DNA of 64,000 nt from Rutpela maculata (Eukaryota > Arthropoda > Insecta > Coleoptera > Cerambycidae). Every line of letters starts with the position of its first letter. Within the stretch, counting starts at the first letter, position 1. Where the stretch lies: contig OW386287.2 in NCBI GenBank assembly GCA_936432065.2, positions 92,609,688 through 92,673,687 on the forward strand, read 5' to 3'. Under the pieces are notes generated by a model, which worked only from the letters and a program-made list of their open reading frames with translations, had not been told where the DNA came from and did not search any database. This document shows, in pieces, positions 35,746 through 47,529 of this stretch. Position numbers and translations under genes: made by a program.

Positions 35746-36454
35746 AATTACAATAATTATTTATCTCAAATGTGGAACTAGAAAAAGCAGTGACCACCTC
35801 ATGTGGATCACTATGTTCATCACAATATCGAAAAATTGTACCATAAGTAATAATAACGCGACTAGACTCAGAGCAAGTAGCAATTGACACTGGCAGGCAA
35901 TTAACTTAAGACATAAGAAATACAAAAACCCCCACTGCCAATGCCAAATAGTAGAAGAAAAGAGTGAGGAAATGTAACTGTTTTTATATAAAATAAATAT
36001 ATTCAATATAAAATATCGTTAATTTTTAATAGACTAAACTTAATAAAGCCATTTTAACAATTATCAAGAATAGAACGGTATCATCCTAAATTAGCGTTGT
36101 TCAGTGTTGCCAGTGTATATAAAAAAAACTTCTCGGTGACTTTATGGCATCTTTACATTTCTGAATCCCCTGTTATATTTCTTATATCTTTCAAATGAAC
36201 TATATGCTTATTTATCTTTATGCTTAATTTAGCTATTTGATTTGATTAAATAAATATGTTACAGCGAAACAAACAATTTTAATAATCGTAATAGAAAAAA
36301 TTAGACAATAATCCGTTTTATAACACTCTGAACACAAATATCGAACACAAAATATTTGCGCCTATGTACGTGTCTGAGTGTGTAGACTGGTTCTTGTAAA
36401 CACGAAAACTTTTGTTAGAATCAACACTTTATTTCAACTAAAATAGAATACTCC
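35746..36454. other. No gene recognised; right end is part of a ~360-bp unit
   Basis: Most of it is A/T-rich without content I recognise. Its last bases, AGAATACTCCCTATT, match a block of the ~360-bp units in the giant palindrome. The unit resumes after the next foldback element. Confidence 0.45.
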
Positions 36455-37435
36455 CTATTTAGAGCAGCGAAAAAGAGGTAAAATTGTGTCGTTTTTTTTT
36501 ATCAGCTTAGAACAAGATCAGACACAGAGGGTATTACCGACAACATCATTTTACACATAAAAACATGAAATACGACATTTTTTAGTGGTCACAGATATTC
36601 TTATTTAAAAAAGTATAAAATTTAATTTTCTTGAAATCATGTCTTTTTGTACATCTATTGCCATATCTCAAAAATGAATTGAGCTATCGATGTGAACTTT
36701 TTTTTGTTATAAAACACACACTTAAGCGCTTCTTTCTATACATAGGATTGCTAATAAAAATAATGTGAACATGGCAAAAACGTAGATGACCCTGAAAGTT
36801 TAGAGAATACGCCATCAAATTTTCACTAAGCGAGGAACTTTTTTGTTTTTGAAAATTTTGTGTAACATGCTATGACGAAAATGAAGTCAAAAGACTAAAA
36901 AAGTTTTTAGAAAAAAAAAATATTTTCATTATTAGCAATTGTTTCCTAGTTACGAATTTTTTAGTATGGAGGAATTGTCGAAGCGTACGCGCGCGGCACT
37001 TAAGAATAATAATGATTATGTATTGTGTGTAACGGAACTTTTCATTATTATTTTTTTATGTTTAGGACTGTTTTATCACGTTTTAGGATCTGAAAGGATA
37101 ACTTGTTTTGTCCAGTGTCGCATTAAGGACTAAGGTTGAAGGCAAAAAGGAATTAAAAAGTCTTAAATAGAGTATCTGGGATAAAAATGCATTGCATTGG
37201 GATCTCGGAACCGGTAAAAATAGTATATTATATTACTAGGAGTAGAACGCACTCTTTTTCTGTGTTGAGCCCAGGATTTGCAAACTGGGCGAAACACAAA
37301 AAAAGGCGTTCTACTCCGTGTAATATATACTATTTTTTCTCCAAGCGTATTAAAATGCAAAAATTCATTTATTTATCATAAATGTACAAATATTCAAACT
37401 ACAGTCTTACATGTTGACACAATATGACAAGTGGC

Positions 37436-37600
37436 TAGTGGATAGCGCGCCACCGGTGGCTTTCGGTATTAACATTATGTTACTAGTAAAACAATACCCA
37501 CTACGGCGGCGCTTTCGAAACTAACATTATGTTACTAGTAAAACAATGTCCACTACGGTGGCGTTCGGTACTAACATTTTGTTACTAGTAAAACAATGTC
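37436..37600 (+). repeat. ~67-bp tandem repeat, about 2.5 units
   Basis: TAACATTATGTTACTAGTAA then AACAATACCCACTACGGCGG recurs with small changes three times, each ending before a GGCGxTTCGGTA-like block. TTACTAGTAA is itself a perfect inverted word present in every unit. It lies between the inner inverted pair of the 36455-39455 element, so it occupies the loop. Confidence 0.75.
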
Positions 37601-38225
37601 CTACTTCTACTTCTGTTTTTGGTGACATAATTTAAACATTTTAATACGCTTGAAGAAAAATAATATTATAGTAAATGGAAAAAAAGTTACGCAACTAGGG
37701 GGCTAATAAAATTCTATAAACAGAACTTTTGGAAAAGTAATAATTTTGGAGTGTTTCGATAAAAAGTAAACTATCGAGTTTTCCTTTTTTTTGCGTTATT
37801 ATTGGAGCTAAATAGAAAGACAGTTTCTTAAAGCACTTTTTTTTGAACGTGGCAATCTTAATATTTGTATCCGACATTTCCTGTGTCAGAGTCCCTATCC
37901 GAAACCCATGCATTGCATTTTTACCCTAGATCCACACAATAATTGAGTAAACGTGTTACTTTCGCCTAAATTAGGTAACAAAAAAGAAAAAAATATCCTA
38001 AATTAAGTCTGTTTTAATTTCCGCAGCCCCAATTGGCTTGTGCACAAGTTTATCGTTCTCTATTACTACGCCACATAAAATCCACTCCATTTTCAATGAA
38101 ACTTAGATTGCTTTTTTATCTTAAATATTTTTTTAGCAGATAATCCACGCACAATTCGCACAATAGCCATACGTTCTACAATATCATACAAGTGGTAATA
38201 AGGGAAAGAATATCGTTACACATTT

Positions 38226-38836
38226 TACTTCCACAGTAAGTATGGTATCGACAAAAATATTTTTGAGATTTTAAGTTTGAGCAAAAAAAAATTCTGTCTG
38301 TAACTTTTTTGTGCGCACGATTACTCCGGAACCGTTTAAGATATTGACTTGAAATTTGGTAAACGTACCTATGTATTTTAACGAGATCTGGAACTAGATT
38401 ATTCTGTTGAAGGGTTAGGGGTAAATGGGGGTAAATAGGCAAATCAAGCAAGTAAGAGTCCATAAAATTGGTATTTAGTATATATAAGAGAAGCTAAAGT
38501 CTCAAAATTTTTTTGGCATTAACCTCTCCCATTACCAACTGCCACCCCATTATTCAAGGGGGCGAAAAAAATAAAATTGTCATTTAGTGTGTGTACAAGA
38601 ACCAAAGGCCTCAATTTTTTTTTACTTTATGCACCACTACTACCACCCGCCTTCCACCACCCTCAGCCCCACTACCGATGTGGCATATCGTTTTATTGGT
38701 TTTTGGGGTAGACGATTTCAAATATTTTATTATTAAAGTTCCATAAACAATTATTTCCACATTCAAATTTTTTTCGTTGTAAGAGACTTGGATAGAAGAT
38801 CTGGATGTGGAAGTAGTGATTCCTTGGGCAGCGGTT
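38226..38836 (-). repeat. ACTTCCACAT-family repeat, reverse copy
   Basis: It reads from ACTTCCACAGTAAGTATGG through the short CTGT region and CACCCCATTATTCAAGGGG to GTGATTCCTTGGGCAGCGG. It has inserted in the right half of the 36455-39455 foldback and has no counterpart in the left half. Confidence 0.7.
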
Positions 38837-39455
38837 TTATAATTTGACCTTCGACGAAAACGAATAACGTTGATCGTACACCGCCCTGAGACTAGTTAAT
38901 TTTAGTGGACGCGGGCGTATTAATACTCAATTTTTGCAATTCGCGCGCTCCAAAAAAATCACTGTACCTAAACTATCAAAGACACAATAAGAATTATGCT
39001 ATCAAAAACTTTTTTGGTCTTTTGGCTTTATTTTCTTCGCAGCATGTTATACAAAATTTCCAAAAACAAAAAAGTTTGTAGCTTAGTGAAAATTTGACTG
39101 CTTATTTTCTGAACTTTCAAGTTTTTAACATGCTTAAAAATGTTTAATTAACAATACTATACACAGAGAGAAGCGCTTAAGTGTGGGTTTTACAACGAAA
39201 AAAAGTTCATGTGGATATCTCCATTCGTTTTTGAGATATGGCATTAGATTCAAAAAAACATGATTAAAAAAAAACAAAATTTCACATCTTTTTAAAAATA
39301 ACAATGTCCGTGACCACTAAAAAATGTCGTATTTCATGATTTCTAATGAACATCGACCTACTTAACGAAATGGTATATGTCTCAGTTTGTTCTAAGATTA
39401 AAAAAAAAACTCGAGAAGGAAGCGACTTTTCCCCTGTTTTTACTCCACTAATTGA

Positions 39456-41040
39456 AATTGGACCATGTCTCTCATACAGGGTAACCACTAAAAGCGTGTA
39501 AACTGTCATGTTTTATTATAATTTAATAATTTTTACAAGTTCATACTTTGTTATTGTTATAGTCTAGTTGGCTTGATGATGTAAAGAATAAATGTATTGT
39601 TCACGAAATCGGTCTTCTAAAAATTAAAAGAATTTAATTTTCTTTCATTTGAATTTTTTTTTCTAGTAAACATTTGGTCACTAGAAATTTACTTATATGT
39701 GGATATTTGGCTATATTTATGTAACAATATGTAGATCTAGATGGCGCAATATTGAAACCGCATTTAAATTGATTAAACCTTGTTAGAAATGTGTAAAGCC
39801 TAAAACCAATACCACCGATATACTATACGTGGTGTTGGTAAAACCAGTAATATGGACGTATTATTAAACACGTGTACCCAGTTATTATATAATTTAATTA
39901 AAATGGACGTGACATAATTGATTTTCTCTAAACAGATTGACCAACATGTTTGCGTTCAGTTTTTTTTATTATGAATATATTTTGATATAGAGGGTGTTCC
40001 ATAATTAAGTGCAGAGATAATGATCCTTGAAGGAAAATCATATTTTATATTAATAAATAATGAAAACATTCGTTGGTCCAATTCGTCTACTTCTGCAGAA
40101 AAATCAGATCAGTTATCCAAACAACACATATATTACACAGCCACACAAGAAAAAAGTTCTGTGCAGCGAATCAAATCATATGGATTTGGTGCATGTTTCG
40201 GGGCTGAAACCGAATCCGTAGTCCAGAAAAGGATCTATCGTGTCAGTTTTGTTTTTTAGGCAAAAACATCTCTTAAAATGGTGTAAAATCATAGAAGTAA
40301 TGTAGTAACTCTTAATGAAGTGTGAAAAACGGTAGATGTTTTGTAGTCGAGACTCGAATATAAATTCGAGCCACAGTAAGCTATTTCTATAAATTAAACC
40401 GAAATCCACCATGGGGGGTGAAAACTACCGCTAAAGCTACAAAAGACGCAGGTGAGTGTAAATAACATGTACAAAGGCCAAATTTTTGTATCTCTTAGTG
40501 CAAAATATTTGACTCTGGTACAACAACCAGCCATTACTCTCAAAGGATAGAGACTCAATCCCTCATAGGTTTCAAAAGGAGAAAAAAAAATCAGGCTTTT
40601 GTAGTTTTAGGCAGGGTGAACAAATATGGAGTAAATTCGTTCCAACCACTAATACATGACTAGAGACTACGCTTAAAAGGTGGTAAGAGCTACCTCTATG
40701 CTCAAATGTTACATATGCGTGTGATTAAAATTCGGAAAAGGTCAAATGTAGCTCATTCTGCCAAATATATAAATCTGGTACGACAACCACCCAATCTTTT
40801 TAATAAGGTTGAAAATCACCCCTACTGGGGAAGTGGGGGGGGGGCAAAAACTACGCCCACATACGGACGGAAATTTAATTAATTTAGGTATATAGCTTAC
40901 ATAGATAAAAAATGGTCACTGAAGAGATATATCCTATATCTATGACTAAATAACGGAAATGAAAACCACGGAAAAGATATTTTGAAGATAAGAGAAAAAA
41001 ATCATAAGAAAAGAAAATATTTGGATTGATGGTCGAAAGT
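39456..41040. other. No gene recognised
   Basis: It begins with the continuation of a ~360-bp unit (CATACAGGGTAACCACTAAA). AGAGGGTGTTCCATAATTAA at ~39990 resembles a mariner-type end. Words such as GGGGGGTGAAAACTACC and GGTTGAAAATCACCCC recur between 40410 and 40860. I cannot delimit an element. Confidence 0.4.
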
Positions 41041-42612
41041 ATGATAGTACAGTACTGCAGGTTTTAACTTCGGAATAATGTCATATTGAACGGATTTCGT
41101 TCATTTTTGGCAGTATAATAGTAAATGCTTCACAAAAAAGTTTCTATATTGGGCGGGGGCTTGCTAATTTATAGGGGGTGGCATCCACCCCTTCTCAGGG
41201 GTGGCACTTAAAAAATGTAAATATTTATTGGAGCTGAAATAGAATCAATTTTTAAGAATAAAAGATTCTATGCAATTTTTCACATAAATTGGTAGTTTTT
41301 AAGTTATAACGACTTCAAAATTACGATTTTAACTTAAAAAAAAGGTATTTCCAAACGGCTTTCGTCAAGTACCTCGAAAAGTATTACTTTAACGAAAAAA
41401 TGTTACAGACCAATTACAGAAAGTGGGGAATTAATTATATTTTTTGTTTATTGATGTAGGATTAATAATTTCGGAGATATTTAAGTTTATATTTGGTATC
41501 CAAGTATTTCGAAATTACCTTCAAAGTTTAAAATGCATTTTTTTCTAAAGCAAGTGCTTTAAATAAGCAAAAAAAAATGAGCATCTAAGTAATGCTACAT
41601 CTTAACGAAAAACTGTATTTGAGATATTTTTTTTAACTTACTGGCTAATTAGAGTAACAAAATGGCGACCTTTTTATATAAAAAAATATAAATACGCACA
41701 TTTTCCGTCATAACTTCTTTATTTCTTATGCTACAGGAACGAGTAAAAAATAATTTGAAAGCGCAATTAATTGTCTTTAATTTTATTTCTTAGCATGCGT
41801 GACGTAGGCGTCACAGTTTCTGAGATATTTAACATTTAAACTGCACTTTTCGTCTTATAAACGTTCGGCCATTTGTAAACTTTAATATCTGCGAAACTAT
41901 TAAATCTATGTAAATAAATAAACAAACGAAATTCAGTATCAGTTTATGTGCTTTATTTTTGGTCTCTACCCATTTTTCAATAAAACTAATATTTATCGAG
42001 ATATTTGGAAAATGAAAAAAAAAAATACGTTTTATCCAAAATACTTTTATAGTTTAAACTGTATTTTTTTTCTAATAGACCGTGTGATAGTGACAGATTT
42101 TTTTAAACGTTTGGTTCCTATCTGGCCTTTTGGGAGCCTTTTGTGCCTCATTTGTACTAACCATTTTCGTGTTTATCAAACGGTTATCCAAGGCCCCTCA
42201 GCGGAAAACAAAAAAGAAAATTTCATGAAAATGAGCAATTTCAAACGTTTTGTTCCTATCTGGCGTCAAGTTAGACTTACGTTTTAAAGAAAAACATCCG
42301 ACGGAAGCTTATCGTCAGACAAATTCCGTGGGCCGGAAGGCCCGAAATTTCAATCCGAAGTTGTAAGAAAAAATGGTCAAAATCAAACGATTTGGTTCTT
42401 ATCTGGGAATTGTATATATAGGTAAATAGATTATAATTATCGCGATATAACAAACGCCAGACAAATTCCGAGGGCCCAACAGTGAAAAAATTATTGTTCA
42501 AGTTGTCAACTATTCCGCGAAAATCAAACGATTGGTTCTCATGTGAAATGATTTTTTCTGTAAAGATTAACCAAAACGAAAATGTATTGTATCATTCACA
42601 GACATTTTTAGT

Positions 42613-43035
42613 GGGCCAAACATATTTTAAATCTTAAAAGAAGTGCACGAAAAAAAGCCATTTTTTCAAACGATTTATTCCTATCTGGCATTTGGATTTT
42701 AAAAAGATATGGTAATAACTAAACCATATTTCAAGTCCCAGACAAAAAGCGTGGGCCAAACATATTTTAAATCTTAAAAGAAATGCACGAAAAAAAAAAC
42801 ATTTTTTCAAACGATTTATTCCTGTCTGGCATTTGGATTTTAAAAAGATATGGTAATAAATAAACCATATTTCAAGTCCCAGACAAAAAGCGTGGGCCAA
42901 ACATATTTTAAATCTTAAAAGAAGTGCACGAAAAAAAGCCATTTTTTCAAACGATTTATTCTTGTATGGCATTTGGATTTTAAAAAGATATGGTAATAAA
43001 TAAACCATATTTCAAGTCCCAGACAAAAAGCTTGG
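42613..43035 (+). repeat. Three highly similar 139/140-bp units in the left arm
   Basis: GGGCCAAACATATTTTAAAT occurs near 42613, 42752 and 42892, each followed by GTGCACGAAAAAAA, CAAACGATTTATTCC and CATATTTCAAGTCCC. These are the freshest units of the arm; the outer ones (42076-42600) and the innermost (43035-43150) are diverged. The minus strand is open across them (124 residues) because of shared codon phase and lack of stops, not as a gene. Confidence 0.8.
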
Positions 43036-43356
43036 GCCCAGCCGTAGATATGTTGGGTGAAAGTATCGAAAAATCAAAAAACAGTCGTGTAAAAATCGAT
43101 GCATTTTCAAACGATTCACACTCGTCTGGCATTTCATTATCTTGTCATTGTAAAACAGTATTATACACATTTAAACAAATTTGTTTCGCGTCACTACTTA
43201 AATGCCGCAAGCGCGGATTTATGGGGGGTAACAGGGTAACAAGATTCCGTAAACAATCAACTTTCATTTTAAAATTTCATAATTTTTATTATTTTATTTT
43301 ATATTTTTGAATATATCTAGTTGTTCCAGTCAGACGAGTTCCAGTCAGACGAGTTT

Positions 43357-43887
43357 ATGTCAACCATACTTAAAAAGGTAAATGAAAAAGTCGAATTACT
43401 AGAACAAAAAATTAACGTGTACGAAGAAAAAATAACTATTTTAGAAGCAAAGACAGAAAACTTACAGCAACGTGAGAAAATAAAAAATATTTGTATTTAT
43501 GGTGTGCGCGAAGAGGATAATGAAAAACTTAAAGAAAAAGTATTAAAGTTGTTTTATGACAAAATGAAAGTTGAAATTAAACCCCAAGATACAATCAAAT
43601 GTTACAGAATTGGAAACAATAAAAAAAAGGAGAGGCCAATAATCGTACAATTTGAAAAAATGGAACATAAAAATTTAATATTCAAAAATTGTAAAAACTT
43701 GAAAGGGTCGAAAATTGCAATTGCAGAAGATCTTCTTAAGAGCCGCCTTAAATTACTTCAAGAAGCTAAAGAAAAATTCGACAAAAAATCTGTCTATACG
43801 TATGAAGGCAATGTGTATGTCAAAATTGATAACATAAAACATAAAATTAGAGGTATGGACGATCTTAATAATCTAATTACTAATTAA
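43357..43887 (+). CDS. LINE ORF1 protein: coiled coil plus RRM-like nucleic-acid-binding domain
   Basis: This would be the RNA-binding chaperone that packages LINE RNA with ORF2 in the cytoplasm. The first ATG is at 43357 (176 residues); the frame is open 12 codons further upstream across a duplicated QSDEF stretch. After the ATG, KVNEKVELLEQKINVYEEK and EAKTENLQQ form a heptad-rich coiled coil (~residues 6-42). Then NICIYGVREEDNEKLKEKV looks like the first strand and helix of an RRM of the Transposase_22 type. It is followed by CYRIGNNKKKERPIIVQF and a basic C-terminal part with KIAIAEDLLKSRLKLLQEAK. There is no CCHC zinc knuckle. ORF2 follows on the same strand. Confidence is good that it is ORF1, moderate for the domain names. 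Confidence 0.75.
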   Translation: MSTILKKVNEKVELLEQKINVYEEKITILEAKTENLQQREKIKNICIYGVREEDNEKLKEKVLKLFYDKMKVEIKPQDTIKCYRIGNNKKKERPIIVQFEKMEHKNLIFKNCKNLKGSKIAIAEDLLKSRLKLLQEAKEKFDKKSVYTYEGNVYVKIDNIKHKIRGMDDLNNLITN

Positions 43888-44133
43888 TTTATTACCTATA
43901 TGCTATAAAACAATTATTTTCATAAAACAATATTGGAGTGAAATCGTACCTATTCATATGTCATTTATATTCGCATATATATATCATAGCTATTTGTATT
44001 TCTTTAATTTGTTTTTTTGTTTAGTTGATAAGTGTAGTAGATAAGAATTTTTATACCTTTATTAATTTGCTTTTTATTGTCCATATTTAAATAAAATTTC
44101 AACCTATAGCTATTACCTAGAATAAATTAAGTT

Positions 44134-47127
44134 ATGAATGTTGCAGAATTTAATTTAAACCTTAACAAATATGCTGCAGTAAATACACACGTAATTGGTG
44201 ACCACAATGACTTATATAAGATTATTAGCAATGAACCCTTTTCCTTTTTAAATATTTTTCATATGAACATCAGAAGCATAAATAAAAACTTTGATAACCT
44301 GTTGATATTGCTAGAAAGTTTAAAAAAATGTGAGTTTGACGTAATAATATTATCCGAAACATGGAAAATTAATTTAATAGAATGTTTTCGTATTAATGGT
44401 TATAATATATTTTACAGCAATGGATGTCATAACCAAAATGACGGTTTAGTGATATACGTAAAGGAAATATTTAATCCTGTTTTCAGGACCACTACATACA
44501 CAGAAAATACTTTTACAAATTTACAGCTTATAAAAAATAATATTTCAATTAACTTAATAGCAGTATATCGACTACCCTCAACAAATTCACACATTTTTTT
44601 AGAAGAATTACAGTACATTTTAGAACAAAGTAAAGATAATGAAAGTGTACATTGTCTGATAGGTGACATTAATATTAACATTGAGAAACAAGATGAGACA
44701 TGTAATGAATATTTAAACATTATGGCAGAGCATGGTTTCTGTTCATATATAAATACATCAACAAGAGTTGAAAAAAATAGTCAAACCTGTTTAGACCATT
44801 GTTTTTTAAAAATTCCTGCTAATAAAAATAATAAATTTAACATAATACCAATAATATTAACCAATGACATAACAGACCATTTTCCCGTTTTAATAAATAT
44901 TTCTCATAAAAATAAACTACTAAATAACAAACCAACACTTCCAGACTTAAATATAAAGTACAATATAAAATATGAACAACTCCAACACTTATTAAAAAAT
45001 GAAACATGGCAAAATGTATATCAAACACAGGATGTCAATGTGGCCTACGACAATTTTATTAACAATCTCTCTGAAAAAATTCAATATACAACAACCATTC
45101 ATCATGTAAAATCAACTGAAAGGAAACTTAAACCTTGGATAACTTCAGGCGCAATCATTTCAATAAGAGAAAGAGACAGGTTAAAATTTGAACTAAATAA
45201 AAACAAAAATAATGAACAACTATCACAGAAATACAAAACATATAGAAATAAAACTAATAATTTGATAAAGATATTAAAAAAAGAATATTATATTAATAAA
45301 ATTAACGAAAATAAAAATAATATAAAGAAAATTTGGAAAGTAATAAGAGAAAGTTTAAATGAGGATATTCATACAAATAATAAGATAAATATAACATATA
45401 ACAACGTTAATTTAACTGATGATAAGGAAATATCTGAAATTTTTAATGATTATTTTATTAATATAGGAAGGAAAATGACTGAAAAGGTCCAATGTGATGA
45501 AATACTTGAGAAAAGGAATATTAATTCTAAAAGTTTATTTCTTAAACCCATAACAGAAGAGGAAGTAATAAAAAATATAGACAAACTAAAAAACAATTCG
45601 TCTCCTGGTATAGACAATATCTCAACTAAATCGTTAAAAATTATTAAACAATATATAGCCAAGCCGTTATGTTACATTTTTAATTTAAGTTTAGAATCCG
45701 GAGTATTTCCTGACCAATTAAAAACATCTGTAGTAACGCCCTTTTACAAAAATGGAGGGAAATCCGAAATAAGTAATTACAGACCAATATCGGTAATAAA
45801 CAACATAGCGAAACTTTTAGAATACAGCATAAAGTCTAGATTGGTTGAACATCTAATCCATAATAAAATCTTATCTGATAGACAGTTCGGTTTTGTGGAA
45901 GGTAAGAGTACAGAAGATGCAATATTTGAAGTAATAAAAACTATACATAACTCCTTTGAAAGTAATAAGAAATTAATTGCTATCTTTTTGGACTTGGCCA
46001 AAGCATTTGACACTGTGTCACATAGTAAACTAATAAGCAGATTACAACAATATGGGATAAGGGGCATAGCTAACAGTTTATTTACAAGTTACCTTACCGA
46101 GAGGAAACAGTGCATAAAAGTTAACAAAACACTAAGTAAATTTGATTTGGTCACATGTGGAATACCTCAAGGAACTGTATTAGGACCTATTCTATTTAAC
46201 ATCTATCTAAATGAGTTATTGCATATGAATACTTCTGCAAAGGTCATAGCATATGCCGATGATACGGTTCTATTGGTAGACGGTGCTTCTTGGGAACTAG
46301 CTGTCAATAAAAGTCAGATTGAATTTTCAAAAATTGTCCAATGGCTCTCCGAAAACTCACTATCAGTAAACACTACTAAAACAAAATTCATATGTTTCAG
46401 TATATATGACAGAGATCTGCCTAACATACAAACTTTAAAAATCCACAACTTTATCTGTTTATCCCAAAATAAAATTAACTGTAACTGCAATACCGAACTT
46501 AACAATGTAAATAATATGAAGTATCTAGGTGTATGTATAGATCAAAATTTAAAATGGACAAAACACGTAGAATTACTAAATAATAATATTCGCAAACTGA
46601 TTTGGAAATTCTATCAACTCAGAAGTTTCATGCCATTCAATATTCTAAAAACACTGTATTATGCTTTGGCTGAGTCAATTATGAGATACGGAATATCTAT
46701 TTGGGGTAGTGCATATCCTACAAATTTAAAAAATATTTGCATTTCGCAAAAATATCTATTAAAAGTAATTGCATTCAAAGATAAGCAGTACCCCACAGAA
46801 AGCCTGTTCAAAGAAGTTGATGTTTTGGATATAAACTTATTGTATATAAAATCTGTACTTGTATTTATTCACAAGCGTAAATCACTCTTAGATTTTAATA
46901 TCAGACATATTTATAATACTAGACATAAAGCTAATTTAAATATCCAGATTCCATGTCACACCCTAACAACAACCCAGCGATTCATTAGTTATTATGGATC
47001 GAAATTTTATAATCTTCTACCTGCTCATATGAAAGAATATAATAACATAAATTTGTTCACAAAAAAAGTCTCTGTGTATATAAAGGAAAATAGGTTAGTT
47101 TTTATTAATATTTTGTCACATCATTAG
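44134..47127 (+). CDS. LINE ORF2: apurinic-type endonuclease and reverse transcriptase
   Basis: The 997-residue protein would nick target DNA and reverse-transcribe LINE RNA there. Endonuclease part (~38-255): HMNIRSIN (catalytic-type Asn 45), ILSETW (Glu 75), LIGDININ (Asp 178/Asn 180) and TDHFPVL (Asp 248, His 249), all present. A charged linker (~260-470) follows, then the RT: NYRPISVINNIAKLLE (~549-563), RQFGFVEGKSTEDA (~583-596), FLDLAKAFDTVSH (~618-630, catalytic Asp 620), GIPQGTVLGPILFNIYLNEL (~676-695) and AYADDTVLL (~706-714, catalytic Asp pair 709/710). The C-terminal thumb and extension lack a zinc finger and an RNase H. The length is usual for the class and no stop interrupts it, so it may be active. 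Confidence 0.92.
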   Translation: MNVAEFNLNLNKYAAVNTHVIGDHNDLYKIISNEPFSFLNIFHMNIRSINKNFDNLLILLESLKKCEFDVIILSETWKINLIECFRINGYNIFYSNGCHNQNDGLVIYVKEIFNPVFRTTTYTENTFTNLQLIKNNISINLIAVYRLPSTNSHIFLEELQYILEQSKDNESVHCLIGDININIEKQDETCNEYLNIMAEHGFCSYINTSTRVEKNSQTCLDHCFLKIPANKNNKFNIIPIILTNDITDHFPVLINISHKNKLLNNKPTLPDLNIKYNIKYEQLQHLLKNETWQNVYQTQDVNVAYDNFINNLSEKIQYTTTIHHVKSTERKLKPWITSGAIISIRERDRLKFELNKNKNNEQLSQKYKTYRNKTNNLIKILKKEYYINKINENKNNIKKIWKVIRESLNEDIHTNNKINITYNNVNLTDDKEISEIFNDYFINIGRKMTEKVQCDEILEKRNINSKSLFLKPITEEEVIKNIDKLKNNSSPGIDNISTKSLKIIKQYIAKPLCYIFNLSLESGVFPDQLKTSVVTPFYKNGGKSEISNYRPISVINNIAKLLEYSIKSRLVEHLIHNKILSDRQFGFVEGKSTEDAIFEVIKTIHNSFESNKKLIAIFLDLAKAFDTVSHSKLISRLQQYGIRGIANSLFTSYLTERKQCIKVNKTLSKFDLVTCGIPQGTVLGPILFNIYLNELLHMNTSAKVIAYADDTVLLVDGASWELAVNKSQIEFSKIVQWLSENSLSVNTTKTKFICFSIYDRDLPNIQTLKIHNFICLSQNKINCNCNTELNNVNNMKYLGVCIDQNLKWTKHVELLNNNIRKLIWKFYQLRSFMPFNILKTLYYALAESIMRYGISIWGSAYPTNLKNICISQKYLLKVIAFKDKQYPTESLFKEVDVLDINLLYIKSVLVFIHKRKSLLDFNIRHIYNTRHKANLNIQIPCHTLTTTQRFISYYGSKFYNLLPAHMKEYNNINLFTKKVSVYIKENRLVFINILSHH

Positions 47128-47482
47128 CCATGTGGATAATTTTATTTATTATATGTAGGTATATGCATTTATATTGTAATTAATTTCAAATAAGGAATAT
47201 ATTCATTGGTTTTGATTTTTTTTTTTTTCATTTAAATTTGATATGTAGCTATCTTATTTATATATGCAAATATAGTTAATATTAATTATCTTATTATAGG
47301 ATTGTAAATTGCACACACACAGGTTTTACTTAGGTGTGCATTTGAATTTATTGTAACGTTAACCTTAAAAATATATCTAATTAGATATTACATGTATTAA
47401 ATGAAACTGATGGAAAACTAAGGTCTCTTTAAATTGATTTGCTATATTTTATGTAATACCTAAAAAAAAAATTTTTTGAATA

Positions 47483-47518
47483 AATTTGATTTGATTTGAT
47501 TTGATTTGATTTGATTTG
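47483..47518 (+). repeat. (TTTGA)n tail of the LINE
   Basis: Six to seven TTTGAT/TTGAT units after GAATAAA. Short 3' microsatellite tails are typical of several LINE clades and may be made during reverse transcription. A similar but decayed run sits at ~26757-26782. Confidence 0.8.
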
Positions 47519-47529
47519 TGTTTATAATT

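Larger units (their letters stand above)
36455..39455. mobile_element. Foldback element, ~3 kb, inserted in a ~360-bp unit
   Basis: The left arm 36455-36920 mirrors the right arm 38985-39455. Landmarks are ACACTTAAGCGCTTCTTTC at ~36718 against AGAAGCGCTTAAGTGTGGG at ~39169, and TTTAGTGGTCACAGATATTC at 36581 against GTCCGTGACCACTAAAAAAT at ~39307. An inner inverted pair, AAAATGCATTGCATTGGG at ~37184 and CCCATGCATTGCATTTTTAC at ~37907, gives nested symmetry. The flanks, CTCCCTATT to the left and ATTGAAATTGG to the right, join into the block CTATTGAAACTG seen in the palindrome units, suggesting an ATT duplication. Inside lie a 67-bp tandem repeat and an ACTTCCACAT-family copy. No gene. Confidence 0.65.
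43180..47520 (+). mobile_element. Near-full-length non-LTR retrotransposon (LINE), two ORFs
   Basis: It carries an ORF1 (43357-43887), a 246-bp spacer, an intact 997-residue ORF2 (44134-47127) and a 3' tail of repeated TTTGA units (47483-47518) preceded by TTGAATAAA. The 5' limit is uncertain; a duplicated 15-base TTCCAGTCAGACGAG sits at 43324-43353 just before ORF1. The RT and endonuclease blocks suggest the CR1/L2-like or Jockey-like group. Both frames are free of stops, unlike every other transposon here, so this is probably a young insertion. It sits in the core of the 42076-49587 foldback. Confidence 0.85.

Noticed and set aside
42634..43008. 124-residue minus-strand frame with repeated FRALLLRFKICLAHAF-like blocks
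   Set aside because: It arises from the 139/140-bp tandem units; outer units do not keep the frame.
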